Assembly: GCA_025201375.1 (NCBI GenBank)
Contig: JAIWZP010000030.1
Span: 186,001 to 250,000 of the forward strand
DNA: 64,000 bases
Direction of reading: 5' to 3'
Source: Gongronella butleri
Taxonomy: Eukaryota; Mucoromycota; Mucoromycetes; Mucorales; Cunninghamellaceae
This document shows, piece by piece, positions 34,056-45,312 of the stretch; position 1 is the stretch's first letter; each line of letters opens with the position of its first letter. The notes below the pieces were generated by a model. That model ran no database searches, was not told where the DNA came from, and was given only the letters and a program-made list of their open reading frames with translations. The translations under genes were made by a program, and so were the position numbers.

Positions 34056-34417
34056 ATGAAGGTTTTGGCTGTTACAATCACTCTGGCGGCGATGGCGGGC
34101 GTCACGTTGGCTTGCGAGCAAGTTTGCTTTTATGGCGCTGGCGACGGTCAAGGTTATTGCGACTATTGGTGCCAAGGCGACTCTGGCGGCCACAATTCGG
34201 GCACAGACTATGCGTACAACTTCAAGGATGCCCTTGGCCAAGGGTAAAAACATTGCCCAAAGGGCGTGTTATAAAAGAAAAACCGCGATTTCATTGTCTT
34301 TTTTTCTTTTTCTGCCTTAGTTGTACTGTCGAGGGCTCGGCAGAGACCTCTGTGCACTGCCCTGGCATGACCAACTGCCATAGCCACAGCTGGTGGGCAG
34401 GCAGCGATTGTCCGTAA
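34056..34417 (+). CDS. Small secreted eight-cysteine protein 2 (unknown family)
   Basis: A 94-residue paralogue of the gene at 32952. Two exons: 34056-34243 and 34321-34417. The signal peptide is KVLAVTITLAAMAGVTLA, and the mature chain again begins CEQVCF. All eight cysteines align with copy 1 without gaps in exon 1. Shared non-cysteine positions include NHNSG/GHNSG, the YAxNFKxALGxG block before the intron, and GMTxC then WxAGxDCP at the end. Conservation of the frame, cysteines and splice site while many surface residues change suggests selection on the protein. No recognised family. An AATAAA is not obvious nearby. Confidence 0.8.
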
Positions 34418-35638
34418 TGGAAGACCCCCCTTTTTCTCGTCCATGTCACGGCCATCTCGGCTGATGATGGTCGAAATCGTATGATGATGACATTTTCACA
34501 TTAAAAAACTGTCACGGTGGCCTTGACGCCTGTGCTCTTTTTCTACCATCTGATAAGCAATGGATCCTGAGAATCGTGTGGAAATAAAAAAATGGACGAA
34601 AAGGGTGATAATGCGCCGAAAAGGAGTCGCGTCACACTGATCTGTGGGGTTCCCGCGACGCGCCGTGACACGGTTGCACAGATAGTGGATCAAACAAAAG
34701 CAAGTAATTGGAAGCTGAGCGCGGCTACAAGGCATGGGAATGCGAGAAAACCAATCAAATAACTTTTGTGCACATCCGTTGTGGCGGGGGGGGTGGAACT
34801 TGTGCAACAGGTTATTGGCGACGTGATTTCTGCCTCGGGCTGGAAGGAAATTGATGTTGCTGAGCGCGCCATCACGCGTCATTCGTGCGGAAAATAAGAG
34901 GACCAAGGCATTGGGTTCGCTTCACGCGCCACTTTGCTCTTCCAGATCAGGTTTAGCAAACTTGCTGAATTGGGATGCATGCATGTACCCACTTGCCTTG
35001 CAGCATTATTGTTTGCCACTAGCGCTTACTTAAGCCAGGTGTGCCCAAGGAATCACAAAACGGGCCATGGCAACAAAGTAAAAAAGGGCAAGCAAGGTGA
35101 TGCAATGAGATGCTCGGCTCCGCGGCTCTTTTTTTATGGTCACTTCGATTACATTGGCCTTGCATCCACTTTGAATCACCTGGCCCGATGCAGAAATGAA
35201 GCGAATCACGGCGGCCGTTGTTACCACGCGACAGTGCCGCCACAAATGCTAAAAAAAAGCGCGAAAAAAGACACAGCGCGCAGCAATTGAATCACAGTGT
35301 TTATGGATCACGCGCGTCCATGCGTGCACTGTGGATCCATGGATCGCGTCGAGCCGAGATTCACACGATGCGCAAGCACACGGATCACGCCAAAGTGGCA
35401 TTTCCTGAATTTGCCCCAATTTTTTTTCCAAGAGCGCGTCGCGTCGCGCCGAACCCATTCTTCGTGCAACACATGAATCTACAGAACCGCTTTTATTTTT
35501 AAAATGAGAGTATACAAGGCAAAGAGAGAGAGAAAGAGGTGAGGGGGATGAGCAAGGATGAAGGAGCATGCACAAAGGGATATGAGGGGTGATGGGATGG
35601 AAGGTTGGCGAGGGAATGAAATGAAATGGATGGCGCGC
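34418..35638. other. Intergenic 1.2 kb downstream of the secreted pair
   Basis: No gene, tRNA or repeat is recognised. Short ACGCGTC/GCGTCGCGTCGCG motifs occur at about 35430-35450. Confidence 0.45.
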
Positions 35639-36327
35639 TTAAATGATCTCTTCAAAGGTTTCAAAATTGCCCTTTTCCAACTCGGCGATGTACGCCTGGC
35701 GAATGTGCTGCGTCAATTCGGTGAGGTCGGTCATGCCCTTGCGGAAGGCATCCACAGCGGTCGTCTTGGCTGCAAAAAGAGAAGAGAGGGGGGTCAATAA
35801 ATGTTATTTCAATGTCCATTGACCATTCATCGCGTGGATCTTGCACGAATTGAAGCTTACTGGAGGTTTGAATGCGTAGATTCATCTTGGCGACCGATGG
35901 GTGAGGAATCGAGTAACCACAGAAATCGACCTGGGGGCTAGAAAGAGCATAAAAAGGGTGAATTTCATGCAACGAGTCGCGTGTCAATTCTATGCTTTTT
36001 TACTTTTTGTTGACCATGAAACGCAGCGAATTGCCAAATGTATGGTCCTCGTCCTTGAGGCTGAATGTCATGGCGGTCTGGTCGTCACCGCCGCCGATCT
36101 GTTGGCATGAAAAAAAAAAAATGAATCCAAAGCATGAGTGCAACCAATTTGACAGAGAATGGAGAAAAAATAGTCATAAAACTTACAATTTCGACCTTGT
36201 CGACCAAGACTTGGTCCTCTTCCTCCTCCATTTCAACGTCGGAGCCTTGCAAATGGTCCTCCTCTTCCTCTTCCTCCATGATCACGTCATTCTGGTCTTC
36301 ACGATCGGAGCCGGCGTCGCTGGACAT
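35639..36327 (-). CDS. RPC19: RNA polymerases I and III subunit AC19 (Rpc19/POLR1D)
   Basis: A 147-residue AC19 subunit from four exons in transcript order: 36327-36187, 36098-36004, 35937-35861 and 35769-35639. A very acidic N-terminus (EEEEEEDHLQ) precedes the RpoA-like dimerisation fold: DEDHTFGNSLRFMV, NPQVDFCGYSIPHPS, and KMNLRIQTS. The short C-terminal helix reads MTDLTELTQHIRQAYIAELE. Known role: it pairs with AC40 as the alpha-like assembly platform of Pol I and Pol III. All junctions restore the known family sequence. It lies 311 bp downstream of the PalI-like stop, in the same orientation. Confidence 0.96.
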
Positions 36328-36638
36328 GGTTTTATATTATATAAAAAAAAAAAAGTGTGAAAGAAAGAAAAAGCCATACCAAAACGGAAAAACCGGCCTG
36401 CCCAAATGGAGCGAGAAGCGGGGCTTGATTGAGTAGTGGCTTGTGGGCTTCCGACGCGCGCGCGCGCACCCCGACAAGGCTCGAACATCCCGGAAAATCA
36501 TGCAAAAAATGGAGGATCGACATGCGTGCCGCCCCTTGGATTTTTTTTATTAGGGGGTGGATAGCTGTACAGGGGGAAACGATGAACAAAAGGCACACGC
36601 AAATAAAAAAAATAGGCTAAAAATAGGCCAATTGGTGC
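36328..36638. other. Spacer between RPC19 and PalI-like gene
   Basis: No gene is seen. It contains a short GC alternating run (CGCGCGCGCGC at about 36455-36466). Confidence 0.5.
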
Positions 36639-38666
36639 TCAGGATGGCTGCTGCAAATAGGCGCTGATGCGCTGGTCCTTGATTTCTTTCTTGCTCAGCG
36701 GATGTCGCGACGACGGTGGCGATTGGAGTGTTGGGATTGGGGAGGATGGCTGTGCAAGTGGGTGGCTCGGGCGACGAGACGATGAGGGAGACGATGCCGC
36801 CGGCGGTGATCGACGTCCTTGTGGATTTGGCGACGGGTACGCGTGCAATGAGCCGTGAGACGAAGACGAATGGTATGTTGGGGTGAAGCACAGCGACCCG
36901 TGGGACCCAGTTCTTTGCTGTGTGGTGGTGCGAGGCTGTTGTGAGTCAAAATAGCCATGATTGCGCGTGTTTGAGCCTGTTGGCGTGGGTGACCGGCGAT
37001 AGGACGCGTCGGATGCCTGTCTCCAGCGCGGAGAATCCAGTGTGTCGCACGATGACGAGACCGGCGAGTCCATGGCCATATTGAGAGCCTCATTTGCACC
37101 AAAGGTATTAGCGGATGCTGAGCTGTTTGGCCGTTTTTGTCGTTTGGCCGCAAATGGCAGTCTTGGCGGGACAAGCGGGTGATCGTCGTCGTCGTCGTCT
37201 TCTTCGTCGTTTGGACCTGTTTTCTGGCCGAGACGTGGGGTGGACGTGCGACGCGGTTGATAAGGTTCGGAGGATGGATTCTGATGCGTGTTTGGTCGCG
37301 TTGCTTGATATGCCAATGGCTGCGAATGGCGTCGATTGCCTTGCGAATCCCTGCTCCGCCGTTGTTGCTCGTATTTGGCGTTTTGAGTTGAATTTCTTGG
37401 CGATTGGGTCTGTTGGCTACGTCGTTTGGCCATGTCCGATGCATTATGGCGTCGTTCGTCGCCAGAAAGGCGATTGGCCGCTGGCGGCGGGCGCAATGGG
37501 AAAGCCGCGAGTTGCTCGTCGTATTGCGCGGCCTGACGCCAAGGATCGAGCGCGTCGTCGACGGAATCGGTGTCATCCGTGTGGTAATCGATGGCCACAT
37601 CGCTCTTTAGCTTATATTTGTCCTTTTCACCGAACAATAGCAGCGTTGACCGCCTTCGCGACGCGCCATGGTGCGTGTCTGGGTGCGATGTCATCGTCGT
37701 GCGTGTAGTGTGTCGATGGGTATGATCTCTTTGTTCTTCTTCTTCAATGATCACACGTGGCTTGACACAGGCAAACAGCAATGCGGCCACGGCAAACAGT
37801 GCGAGCGCCAAAGGCAGCAAAATCGACTCAATCTTTGGCTGCATGGTCGCGCACTTGACGGGCTGAAGCGCCACGCTTGTGCATGCGTGGACGATCGCGC
37901 TGCGGTACACTTGGAATGTCACGGCAAACGCAATGGCAATGAGAACCGCGGCAATCAGCGCAATCAGCCCTTTGATGCGCGCCGTCCATGGGTGATCCTT
38001 CCACGACGGTGTCGGCACCTCCTTGGCAGCCGCATTGAACGACGGCGGCGCGTGCATGCACGACGTCACAATCGTCGCCACCAATGCCACAAACCCAAGC
38101 GCCATCGCCATCAAAATTGGCACAGAACGCACATACGCGGTCTGCGACATGTCGACTGGTGGCATCGTCGTCACATTGTTCGTTGCAGCAAGAATCGCAC
38201 GCTCTGCATCTAATCAAATCGAGAATCCCCGAAAAAAAAAAAGGAGCAATGATGAGCATTTTGCGTTTTTTTTCTCTTTTTTTTTTTTTTTTTTTCTTAT
38301 TTACTTGCAGGGGAATGCGTTTCCCCCTGCACCTAGCGCCATTTTTTTTCGCTTTTTTTGCGCCTTACCAATCTGATAGCCGAGGCTCGGGGGCGTGCAA
38401 GAGCACGAGGATGTCTGTTGATAGTGAAAGCAACGGCTCCACAAGCCAAAAGTGACGGACGATGGCGTGACGGGCGATAAATCCGAGATGTTTTGGTAGA
38501 TGCCAACGTCGAACATAGCCATTGACGCCTGGAGCGAGCAATTGGAAGCCGGGGACGTCTCGAGGAACGCACCGAGGCCCAGCGCGCCCAGGCCTAGGAT
38601 GAGCAACAGAGTACACAGATTGCGCAGAAACACATGGTGCCAGAAAACATTATATGTCGACCCCAT
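36639..38666 (-). CDS. PalI/Rim9-SUR7 family four-span membrane protein with a long cytosolic tail
   Basis: A 622-residue protein from two exons, 38666-38369 and 38209-36639. The first hydrophobic span is LCTLLLILGLGALGLGAFLE. It is followed by an extracellular loop with FGLWSRCFHY and CSCTPPSLGYQID, the GLW and cysteine signature of the SUR7/PalI superfamily. Three more spans follow, around SVPILMAMALGFVALVATIV, IKGLIALIAAVLIAIAF and LLPLALALFAVAALLFA. About 400 residues after the last span are disordered, rich in Ser, Arg, His and Pro. PalI/Rim9 assists the ambient-pH sensor PalH, and SUR7 marks eisosomes. The long tail favours PalI, but the choice is not settled from sequence. Confidence 0.82.
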
Positions 38667-39329
38667 AAATCAGGCAAAAATGCAACAAAAAAAAAAAAAA
38701 AAAAGGGTGTGAAAGAAACGAAAACGAGTGGGGGAAAAAGAGTGAAAAAAAAAGGTACAATACAATGGCAGAAATAAAATAAAAGGGAAAAAAAGCCCCG
38801 CTCAAACCTAAAAATAGCGGGATTACATGCGAATCCGGCGAAGCAGACTCTTCATCCCCTTCATATTACTTCATTAGCGGCCTTGTACCCGGGTAGCACA
38901 TAGCCAATATTGGCGGCCGCGGGGGACCAGCAGCAGGGTCCCTTTTTTTTGAATTAAAAGAGAGAGAAAATGGGGACAAACCCCCATTCATGCAAGGCAA
39001 AAAAAAAACAAGCCCTTGACCTGCCACGCCCTAGATCCAAGGAGGCCCAATTGGCCACCCGCGCTCCATGTTCCCCCCCTCCTTCCCCCTTGTCAAAATA
39101 GGTCGAAGCAGTGGAATGATGTACGTTCTCCTTTTTATTTTTGGGACTTTTTGTTCTCATTGCACGCCTCGTTTATGGTAAAGCTTGTGGCACGTCATCT
39201 CAATTTGCCAAATCCAAGAATACGTTCACATGGGAAATGGCGCAGGTTGTGTGTGGGTTGCTGGGGGAGGCACTTTGAACAGGCATTTGCATGGGTGTTT
39301 TGTACTTGTTTTTTTTATTTTTGCTCGTT
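38667..39329. other. Spacer between PalI-like and calmodulin-like genes
   Basis: Purine-rich DNA (38690-38800) followed by unique sequence; no gene or RNA is recognised. Confidence 0.5.
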
Positions 39330-40011
39330 TCAACACAGCCTCTTGAATTCGTCGAAATCAATATAGCCGTCACGATTAGCGTCTGCCTCGTTCATCATGT
39401 CGTTGAGCTCGGCTTCGGACAGGTCATCACCGAGGCGGAACATGACGCGTTTTAGCTCTGCGCGGCTAATCAGGCCATCATTGTTGGTATCGAATGCCTG
39501 GAAGCACGCTCGCAGCTCGTCGTCCATGCAGTCGGCGCTGTCCATGCTCGATGACGTGTACCAGCGCTGTAATGTCGTGCCCGTTAAAGGTGTTCTCGTC
39601 GGTGTCGGCGTTTGCTTGCCCAGCGTTGGGCCCAATGCCGCACTAAACTCGTCAAAGTCGATCATCTGATCCTTGTTGAGATCAGAGTCATGCGCAAGCC
39701 GGTCCGCCTCATCCGCCTTCATCTGGGTATAGATCTTCATCAACACATGTTTGAATTCGTCAATCCGAAGCATCCCATCACCATCGTGGTCATAAATCTC
39801 AAAAGCTTAAATATTTTAAGAGGTAAAAAAAAAAAAAATCAGCGCCCGTGTTGTTTTTTTTTTTACTCCGTGTTGCCCCCGCCACCCGGCTCTTTGCCTA
39901 ATTTGGACATGCCATTGGCAAAAGATCGACAAATGAACCCATTTGTTGGAGTTTTATTCTCGTTTACTTACCTTGCCGCAGAAGTTCCAGGTTATCGGGG
40001 AGGGCAGCCAT
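39330..40011 (-). CDS. Calmodulin-like four EF-hand protein
   Basis: A 171-residue protein in two exons, 40011-39972 and 39805-39330. It has four EF-hand loops: DHDGDGMLRIDE, DLNKDQMIDFDE, DTNNDGLISRAE and DANRDGYIDFDE. Loops 1, 3 and 4 are canonical; loop 2 has Gln where Gly is usual. A Thr/Pro-rich linker of about 40 residues separates the two EF pairs, longer than in calmodulin, so it is a calmodulin-like or centrin-like sensor rather than calmodulin itself. The N-terminus (MAALPDNLELLRQAFEIYD) comes from a 40-nt first exon that precedes a 166-bp intron. Targets cannot be told. Confidence 0.9.
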
Positions 40012-41640
40012 GAAGAGAGAGTGGGGATTCCATGAAGAGAAAGGAAAAAAGGAAAAAGGAAAAAAAATGTAAACCTGGATCCCCGCTTCCTTTTCAATGG
40101 GTGTTGTTGATAGAATGGTGTCCCCGGCCAAGTGAAACATGAGCCAATGATGCCTATGCGCCGCATTCGAGAGACCAATTGGTCCTAGATGCTCCATTAC
40201 TGCCAATGGCCATGGAAATGACCGTGAATGGCCTTTTACATTTCACGTTCCTGATGTCGTGGCTCTACAAGTGATTGCCAGCCCAACAAAGCAGTAGTCA
40301 AAATGGTGCAAGAGTGGTCATCTTGACGCCACTGCGCTTCTGAGCCCCCATGAAATGCCTATGCCAAGCACACGGCGCCAAAGCCTCATTTTTAATTCGA
40401 AATCCGCGACTTGCTCGAGAAGCAACTAGGAATCTAGCGTTGCTCTGGGCGGATGGATGATAACAGAGCCTTTTTTCTTTCTAGTGGCGCCAATGCTACT
40501 CTGGCCGATCCATCATTAGACGCGTGCAAAATGCACAAAGACGATAAAACAGCCATTTCGGCTTTTTTGAGACACATCCTCAAATCCTATTGGCCGATTC
40601 TCGTGTCAAGCTAAGAAGGTCGCGGCAGGCTTTCGTTTGAGCCCACCCTTGCAGCACTGCGATCATTAGATGACGAGCAGCAGCCAGAATCAAAAATGGC
40701 CAAAATCCATGAAGGACACCCTGGCCAATTTTCAAAAATCGAAAAATATTGCTGGATTGCCACGAAACTTGAAATGTAGCAAGAGCCCGCTCTCTTCATC
40801 ATTTATTATTATGGCAAGGCCCCTATTGAAAAATGAGTTCAGGAGAATATCGAGGAAAGAGCACGAAAAACACCATATTTGAATTCAAGGCCATGAATCG
40901 ACCACGTGCTTTTAGCGGCCTGCAACGAACATATCTCGCGCATATGGCTCATGCGCACACGTGGATGCCAAAGATCGCAAGTAAAACACGTTTTGCGCGT
41001 GAATGGCGACGCGTCGAAACCGTGGTTTTTGAAGATGATTTTCGACGCGTCGATACTCTGGATCACATACAATCACCGCACCGCGAGATGCATGCACATG
41101 GAACTTTGGATGGTTCTTTTTGACGACATGTCGAGTTTTCGGCTGTAGCTCGCTCTCTCATCAAACGATGAGCATTTGAAATGGAGGCCTCCAGCTCATT
41201 AAACCGTGATTTTCTCAAGCTCTACCATATAAAATCTTGTGGAAACTAGGCTCGCTTTTACTAACCATTGGCACCCACCGTCCCTCCAAGTTTGAGAATG
41301 ATCTGACGAATTGGGGGGTTTTTTTTTGCAAAGACCGTGTCATCCACTGCATAAATCTTCAAACAGGTGTAGGTCCTCCAATTGGGCTCCCAGAGACAAA
41401 AGGAGGGGCTCGGATGAAAGCCAGCATCTTCTTCTTTCATATGCATACAGGTAACGGATCAAAATGCATGCCAGTTCACGATTGTACGACGTTTGCGTGT
41501 AAAAATTGAAAATCGGCTTGTTTCGACCACTGTTGTCCTCTTCTGCTGTCTCGTTTTGCCCTTTTATGCACATCGTTGCCTATTGCGAGTCAATCGTCAA
41601 CTCTTGTCACATTGACCTAGTTTTGTCCTCGAGTGTTTTT

Positions 41641-41687
<47 letters not shown>

Positions 41688-42001
41688 ATAAATTTGCCGA
41701 CTTTTGTCTTTTCTTTCGCACCGCATACGCGCGGATCCATGTTTGATTCTCATGCTCAATGCACGTAAAAGGCATCTTCAACACATGTCCTATTTTTGCC
41801 ATTGGCGTCCTTTTAAGGCCAATTGGACCATTTTCTGTCGATTTCGATTTTATTTTTCGTCTTTTTTTGCCCTTTTCATTTCTCAATGGATCAGTGGATT
41901 TGTGCATAAAACAAGCCAATTCTTTTATTTCAAGGATGGAGAGGTGGGATGGATTATACGTAAAAAAAAAAAAGGGGAAAGGCGCGGGACCGAAAACCAT
42001 T
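40012..42001. other. Gene-free 2 kb between the calmodulin-like gene and RPS2
   Basis: No gene is supported. 40830-41130 has a 97-codon frame and TTTTCGACGCGT phrases loosely like the 31.3/47.2 kb repeat. A 44-base A run lies at 41643-41686. Confidence 0.45.
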
Positions 42002-42906
42002 TTACTTGCGCTGCTTTTGGGCAAGGAAGTCGGTGAACTCCTGGAAGGGCGCCTTGGCGAACTCGGTCTCGGCCCAGAGGTCGGGGGTGAGGAAGCCGTA
42101 GGTGTTGCCAATGGCGGCGAAGGTGGCCTTGACAAAGTTACCGAGGGTGCGGGTGGAACCCTTGGACGAGGTGTAGCAGTCGGTGATACCGGCGAGCTGG
42201 AGGACCTTCTTGGGGACGGGGGCACCGACGATGCCGGTACCACGGGGAGCGGGGATCAAGCGGCAGACGGAAGAACCACACTTGCCAGTGACCTTGCAGG
42301 GCACGGTGTGGGGCTCACCGAGCAACGAGCCCCAGAAACCACGGCGAACGGGGATGATCGAGAGCTTGGCAAGGATGATGGCACCACGGATGGAGGTGGC
42401 GACTTCCTTGGAGCACTTGACACCGAGACCGACGTGACCGTCGCTGTCACCAATGACAACAAAGGCCTTGAAACGCGTGCGCTGACCGGCACGGGTCTGC
42501 TTCTGCACAGGCATGATCTTCATCACCTGGTCAGTCAACTTGGGCAAAAAGTGGTCGACAATCTGGTACTCCTTGATGGGCAGCGAGAACAAGTAAATCT
42601 CCTCAATCGACTTGATCTTGCCAGCCTTGACGAGACGACCCAACTTGGTCACGGGAACCCACTCGTTCTTCTCCTCACCACGACGAGCGCGACCACCACG
42701 GCCACCACGGCCACCACGGCCGCGACCACGTCCAAAACCACCACGCTTGTCTAAAAAAAAAATCATCAGGTTAAACGTCGAAATTCGTGCCGAAATCGTG
42801 ATCGTATCATTCTCGCTGCTAGCTGCCGATTGCTGCTTGCAGAATGCTACGAATAGGGTGGAACGGGTAGCTGCTGCTTACTATCGGCCGTTGCTTGATC
42901 AGCCAT
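42002..42906 (-). CDS. RPS2: Cytosolic small-subunit ribosomal protein uS5 (Rps2)
   Basis: A 257-residue ribosomal protein in two exons, 42906-42882 and 42750-42002. The N-terminus has an RG-rich arm ([14 protein letters not shown]), then the conserved [17 protein letters not shown], the S5 motifs [20 protein letters not shown] and [20 protein letters not shown], and [10 protein letters not shown] near the end. It functions in the 40S entry-channel region and in decoding fidelity. The antisense strand also has a long open frame, which is a shadow of biased codon use. A CCAT microsatellite lies just upstream of the start. Confidence 0.98.
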
Positions 42907-42937
42907 TTGCTGCAAAAAAAGAAGAAAATGAGTTTAT

Positions 42938-43012
42938 CCATTCATCCATTTCATCCATCCATCCAAAAGATCCATCCATCCATGAAGCCCACCCATCCGT
43001 GCGTATCCATCC
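42938..43012 (+). repeat. Imperfect CCAT/ATCC microsatellite
   Basis: About 75 bp made of imperfect ATCC tetranucleotides (TCCATCCATC and variants) in the 5' region of RPS2. Repeats of this type vary in length and may fall in the 5' leader. Confidence 0.85.
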
Positions 43013-43191
43013 ATGGCTGGCCTCTATCTCTCTTGCTCTCGCTTTTTCTTCGTCGTCACTTACATAAGACTATAATTGAATAAGGATTCAAAGAGGAAGA
43101 AAGAAAAAAAGGAATTGGAAGGCTCGGCCGCTCCATAAATCTGACGCCACCGAGCGGCGCTGCGGCTCCGCCGGGCTGGCGGACTTTTAAA

Positions 43192-44688
43192 TCACATGCC
43201 AACGACCATCGAGGCGTCGTCAAAAAAATAAGCGTGCTCCATTGCCTGCCGCCAAAAAAAAAAAAAAAAGAGGGTGTGAGCCTTTTTTTTCTTTCTTGGA
43301 TGCTCTTTGTTCAGCTACCTGTCGTGCAGAGATCCGCTGCGCAGGGTCGTAAAGCATCATTTTCTACATAAAAAAAAAAATGGCATCAGTCATGAATTTG
43401 ACAACAAAAAAAAAAGCCCTCTCCGGGACAAATTTCTTTACGTAAAAGAGGTCGAGCTCATTGGTCGACATTTTGTACTTTGAGTGCAACAAGATGTAGG
43501 CTTGCATGTCCTTTGTTTCCCATCCTAAGTTTGACAAAAAGGTGAGATTTGGCCCCCTTTTGCCCTTTTTCATGCCAACTGGCTCGTTTCATCACCACTT
43601 ACGAGGGTAGCCGGGATGATAGTAATCCATAAACTTGTAATCGGGCCAGATGGATGTGCTGGGCGTGCCAAACAGTCTATAAAAAGCATGAGAAACGCCA
43701 TTTTGCGCCAAAAAGCGCGTTTTTTACCTAAAAGTTTGGATCAATTGCTCCAATTCCGTGGAAGCTAGGTGTGAATGGCAGGGAAGCAAAAAAGTGAGCT
43801 ATCATTGGAGCAATTGCGCCATTTGTCGCGTGGCAGTTTACAAGTGAACAAGGTATCCAGCAACATCATCTCGGCAAAAATGCATCCGATGCTCCACACA
43901 TCGACGGCCAGCGTGTAAATGTACTTGTTCTTCATCAGCAGCAACTCGGGGGCCTTGTAGCGCAATGTCGAGATCTACCATTCCAATGGGAAAGGGATGA
44001 GATGACAAATGACGCGTCGCGACGCGCTTTTTCCATTTACCTTTGGCGTGTAGGGGCAGAGAGGGATGTTAATGCGGCGTCCAAGGCCAAAGTCCGCGAT
44101 GCACAGGCGGCCGTCGCGCTTTATCAACACGTTGCCGGTCTTTAGGTCGCGGTGGATGATGCCGTGCGCGTGGATGTAATCCAGACCAGACACCATTTGG
44201 AACAAAAAGCTCTAAAGTTGCCGCAAAATTAGCTTCGTGACCTCTCTTTTTTTTCATTTTCTCGCGTTTTGTCTACCTTGATATGCTGTGGTGTGACGCC
44301 GGGGCGGCCCATGGTCTTGATATAGCTGCGCAAATCGGTGTCAAAGAATTCCATGACAATGTGGATCGTCACGTCTGCGTAAATGATGTCGTACATCCTA
44401 AATCACAAGCCCCGTGTCAGCCACCCAAAAAAAAAAAAAAAACACCAAGAGACGCGTCACGCACTCTTTCGGGTTGTACCTGGGCAAGTTGACGTGATTT
44501 AGCTGCTTCAAAAGGGCGACCTCGCGCAGGGTCGTGCGGTGGTAGCCGCCGTCGCGTGACGGCAGCGTCTTGATAGCGACAATTTGCCGTGTGACGGGGT
44601 TCTGCGCCTTGTACACAATGCCATACGAGCCTTGGCCGCACTTTTTAAGCACGTCGTATTGATGCGAACGTTGCGGTGCCTTGGACAT
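43192..44688 (-). CDS. Divergent cyclin-dependent-kinase-like Ser/Thr kinase
   Basis: A 308-residue kinase with nothing beyond the catalytic fold, from nine exons in transcript order: 44688-44480, 44397-44277, 44211-44041, 43974-43842, 43764-43728, 43676-43603, 43524-43442, 43363-43319 and 43245-43192. Motifs: glycine loop [17 protein letters not shown] lysine, a PSTAIRE-like helix ([12 protein letters not shown]), catalytic [11 protein letters not shown], then [18 protein letters not shown], and a C-terminal [11 protein letters not shown]. The length and the GTPS motif place it with the CDKs. It departs from CDK1/CDC28 at several usually fixed positions: HRDLKTGN for [16 protein letters not shown] for TLWYRAPE, and Ser for the inhibitory Thr14. 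It is therefore probably not the main cell-cycle CDK. Confidence 0.9.
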
Positions 44689-44945
44689 GAGCAAAAAGGA
44701 CGACAAACGAGAGGACAACAAAACCAAATGGAAAGGGAAAACAAACGCGCCCTTTTCGGACGCCCTCATCCTCCATTTTTGTGGATTTAAACCCCGCTCA
44801 AAGAAAAAAAAGGCCAAAAATAAGAAAAAAGAAAGCAAGCGCCAAGCGCTTGCCGAATGGACGCGCTCAAAGAACAGAGCGGCGCAGCGTGTGGAGCGCT
44901 TTTGCATGAACCCGATTGAGCGGCACTTGGCATCCCATCAAACCG

Positions 44946-45029
44946 GCTGTCCGGCCGGATTGGGAGGGCATTTTAGCCGAGATGGGTAAATTGCGCGATC
45001 CGACGTCACTTGTTGGTCGGCCGGACAGC
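44946..45029. repeat. GC-rich inverted repeat between divergent genes
   Basis: GCTGTCCGGCCG (44946-44957) and its exact reverse complement CGGCCGGACAGC (45018-45029) are 60 bp apart in the CDK/methyltransferase divergent promoter. It could form a hairpin or be two sites for a dimeric regulator. Confidence 0.6.
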
Positions 45030-45215
45030 TGCACCAACTTTGATCTAGGCAAAATTCGGCCTCCCATTGGCCAGATCAGAGAAATTTTTGCCACTAATGT
45101 AGAAATTCCTGTTTTGTGCCCCATCATGGAATCATGAACAGCTTCGCTTCTCTTCCAACCGTGGTGTGATGAACCTTCATTGTCAAGGGTCGGCGTATGG
45201 AAAATGGAAAAAAAA

Positions 45216-45223
45216 TATAAATA
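45216..45223 (+). promoter_or_regulatory. TATA box of the methyltransferase gene
   Basis: TATAAATA lies about 90 bp before the ATG at 45313, a plausible core promoter element. Confidence 0.45.
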
Positions 45224-45312
45224 GAGGATGCCTGATGGCTTTTTTCTCCTTGTTTTTCACACATCTCTACTCAAGTACAAGCAATTCTCTCCCAATTTGA
45301 TCTCTCAACACC

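Noticed and set aside
34418..35638. Possible RNA gene downstream of the secreted pair
   Set aside because: No conserved box, hairpin or terminator-like T run in a consistent arrangement.
36440..36500. tRNA-like GTTCGAGCC box on the minus strand
   Set aside because: No matching acceptor, anticodon or D-arm structure could be drawn around it.
41759..42754. 331-codon plus-strand open frame opposite RPS2
   Set aside because: It is the shadow of biased codons in RPS2; its sequence is Gly/Thr-rich with no family, and it overlaps the real gene fully.
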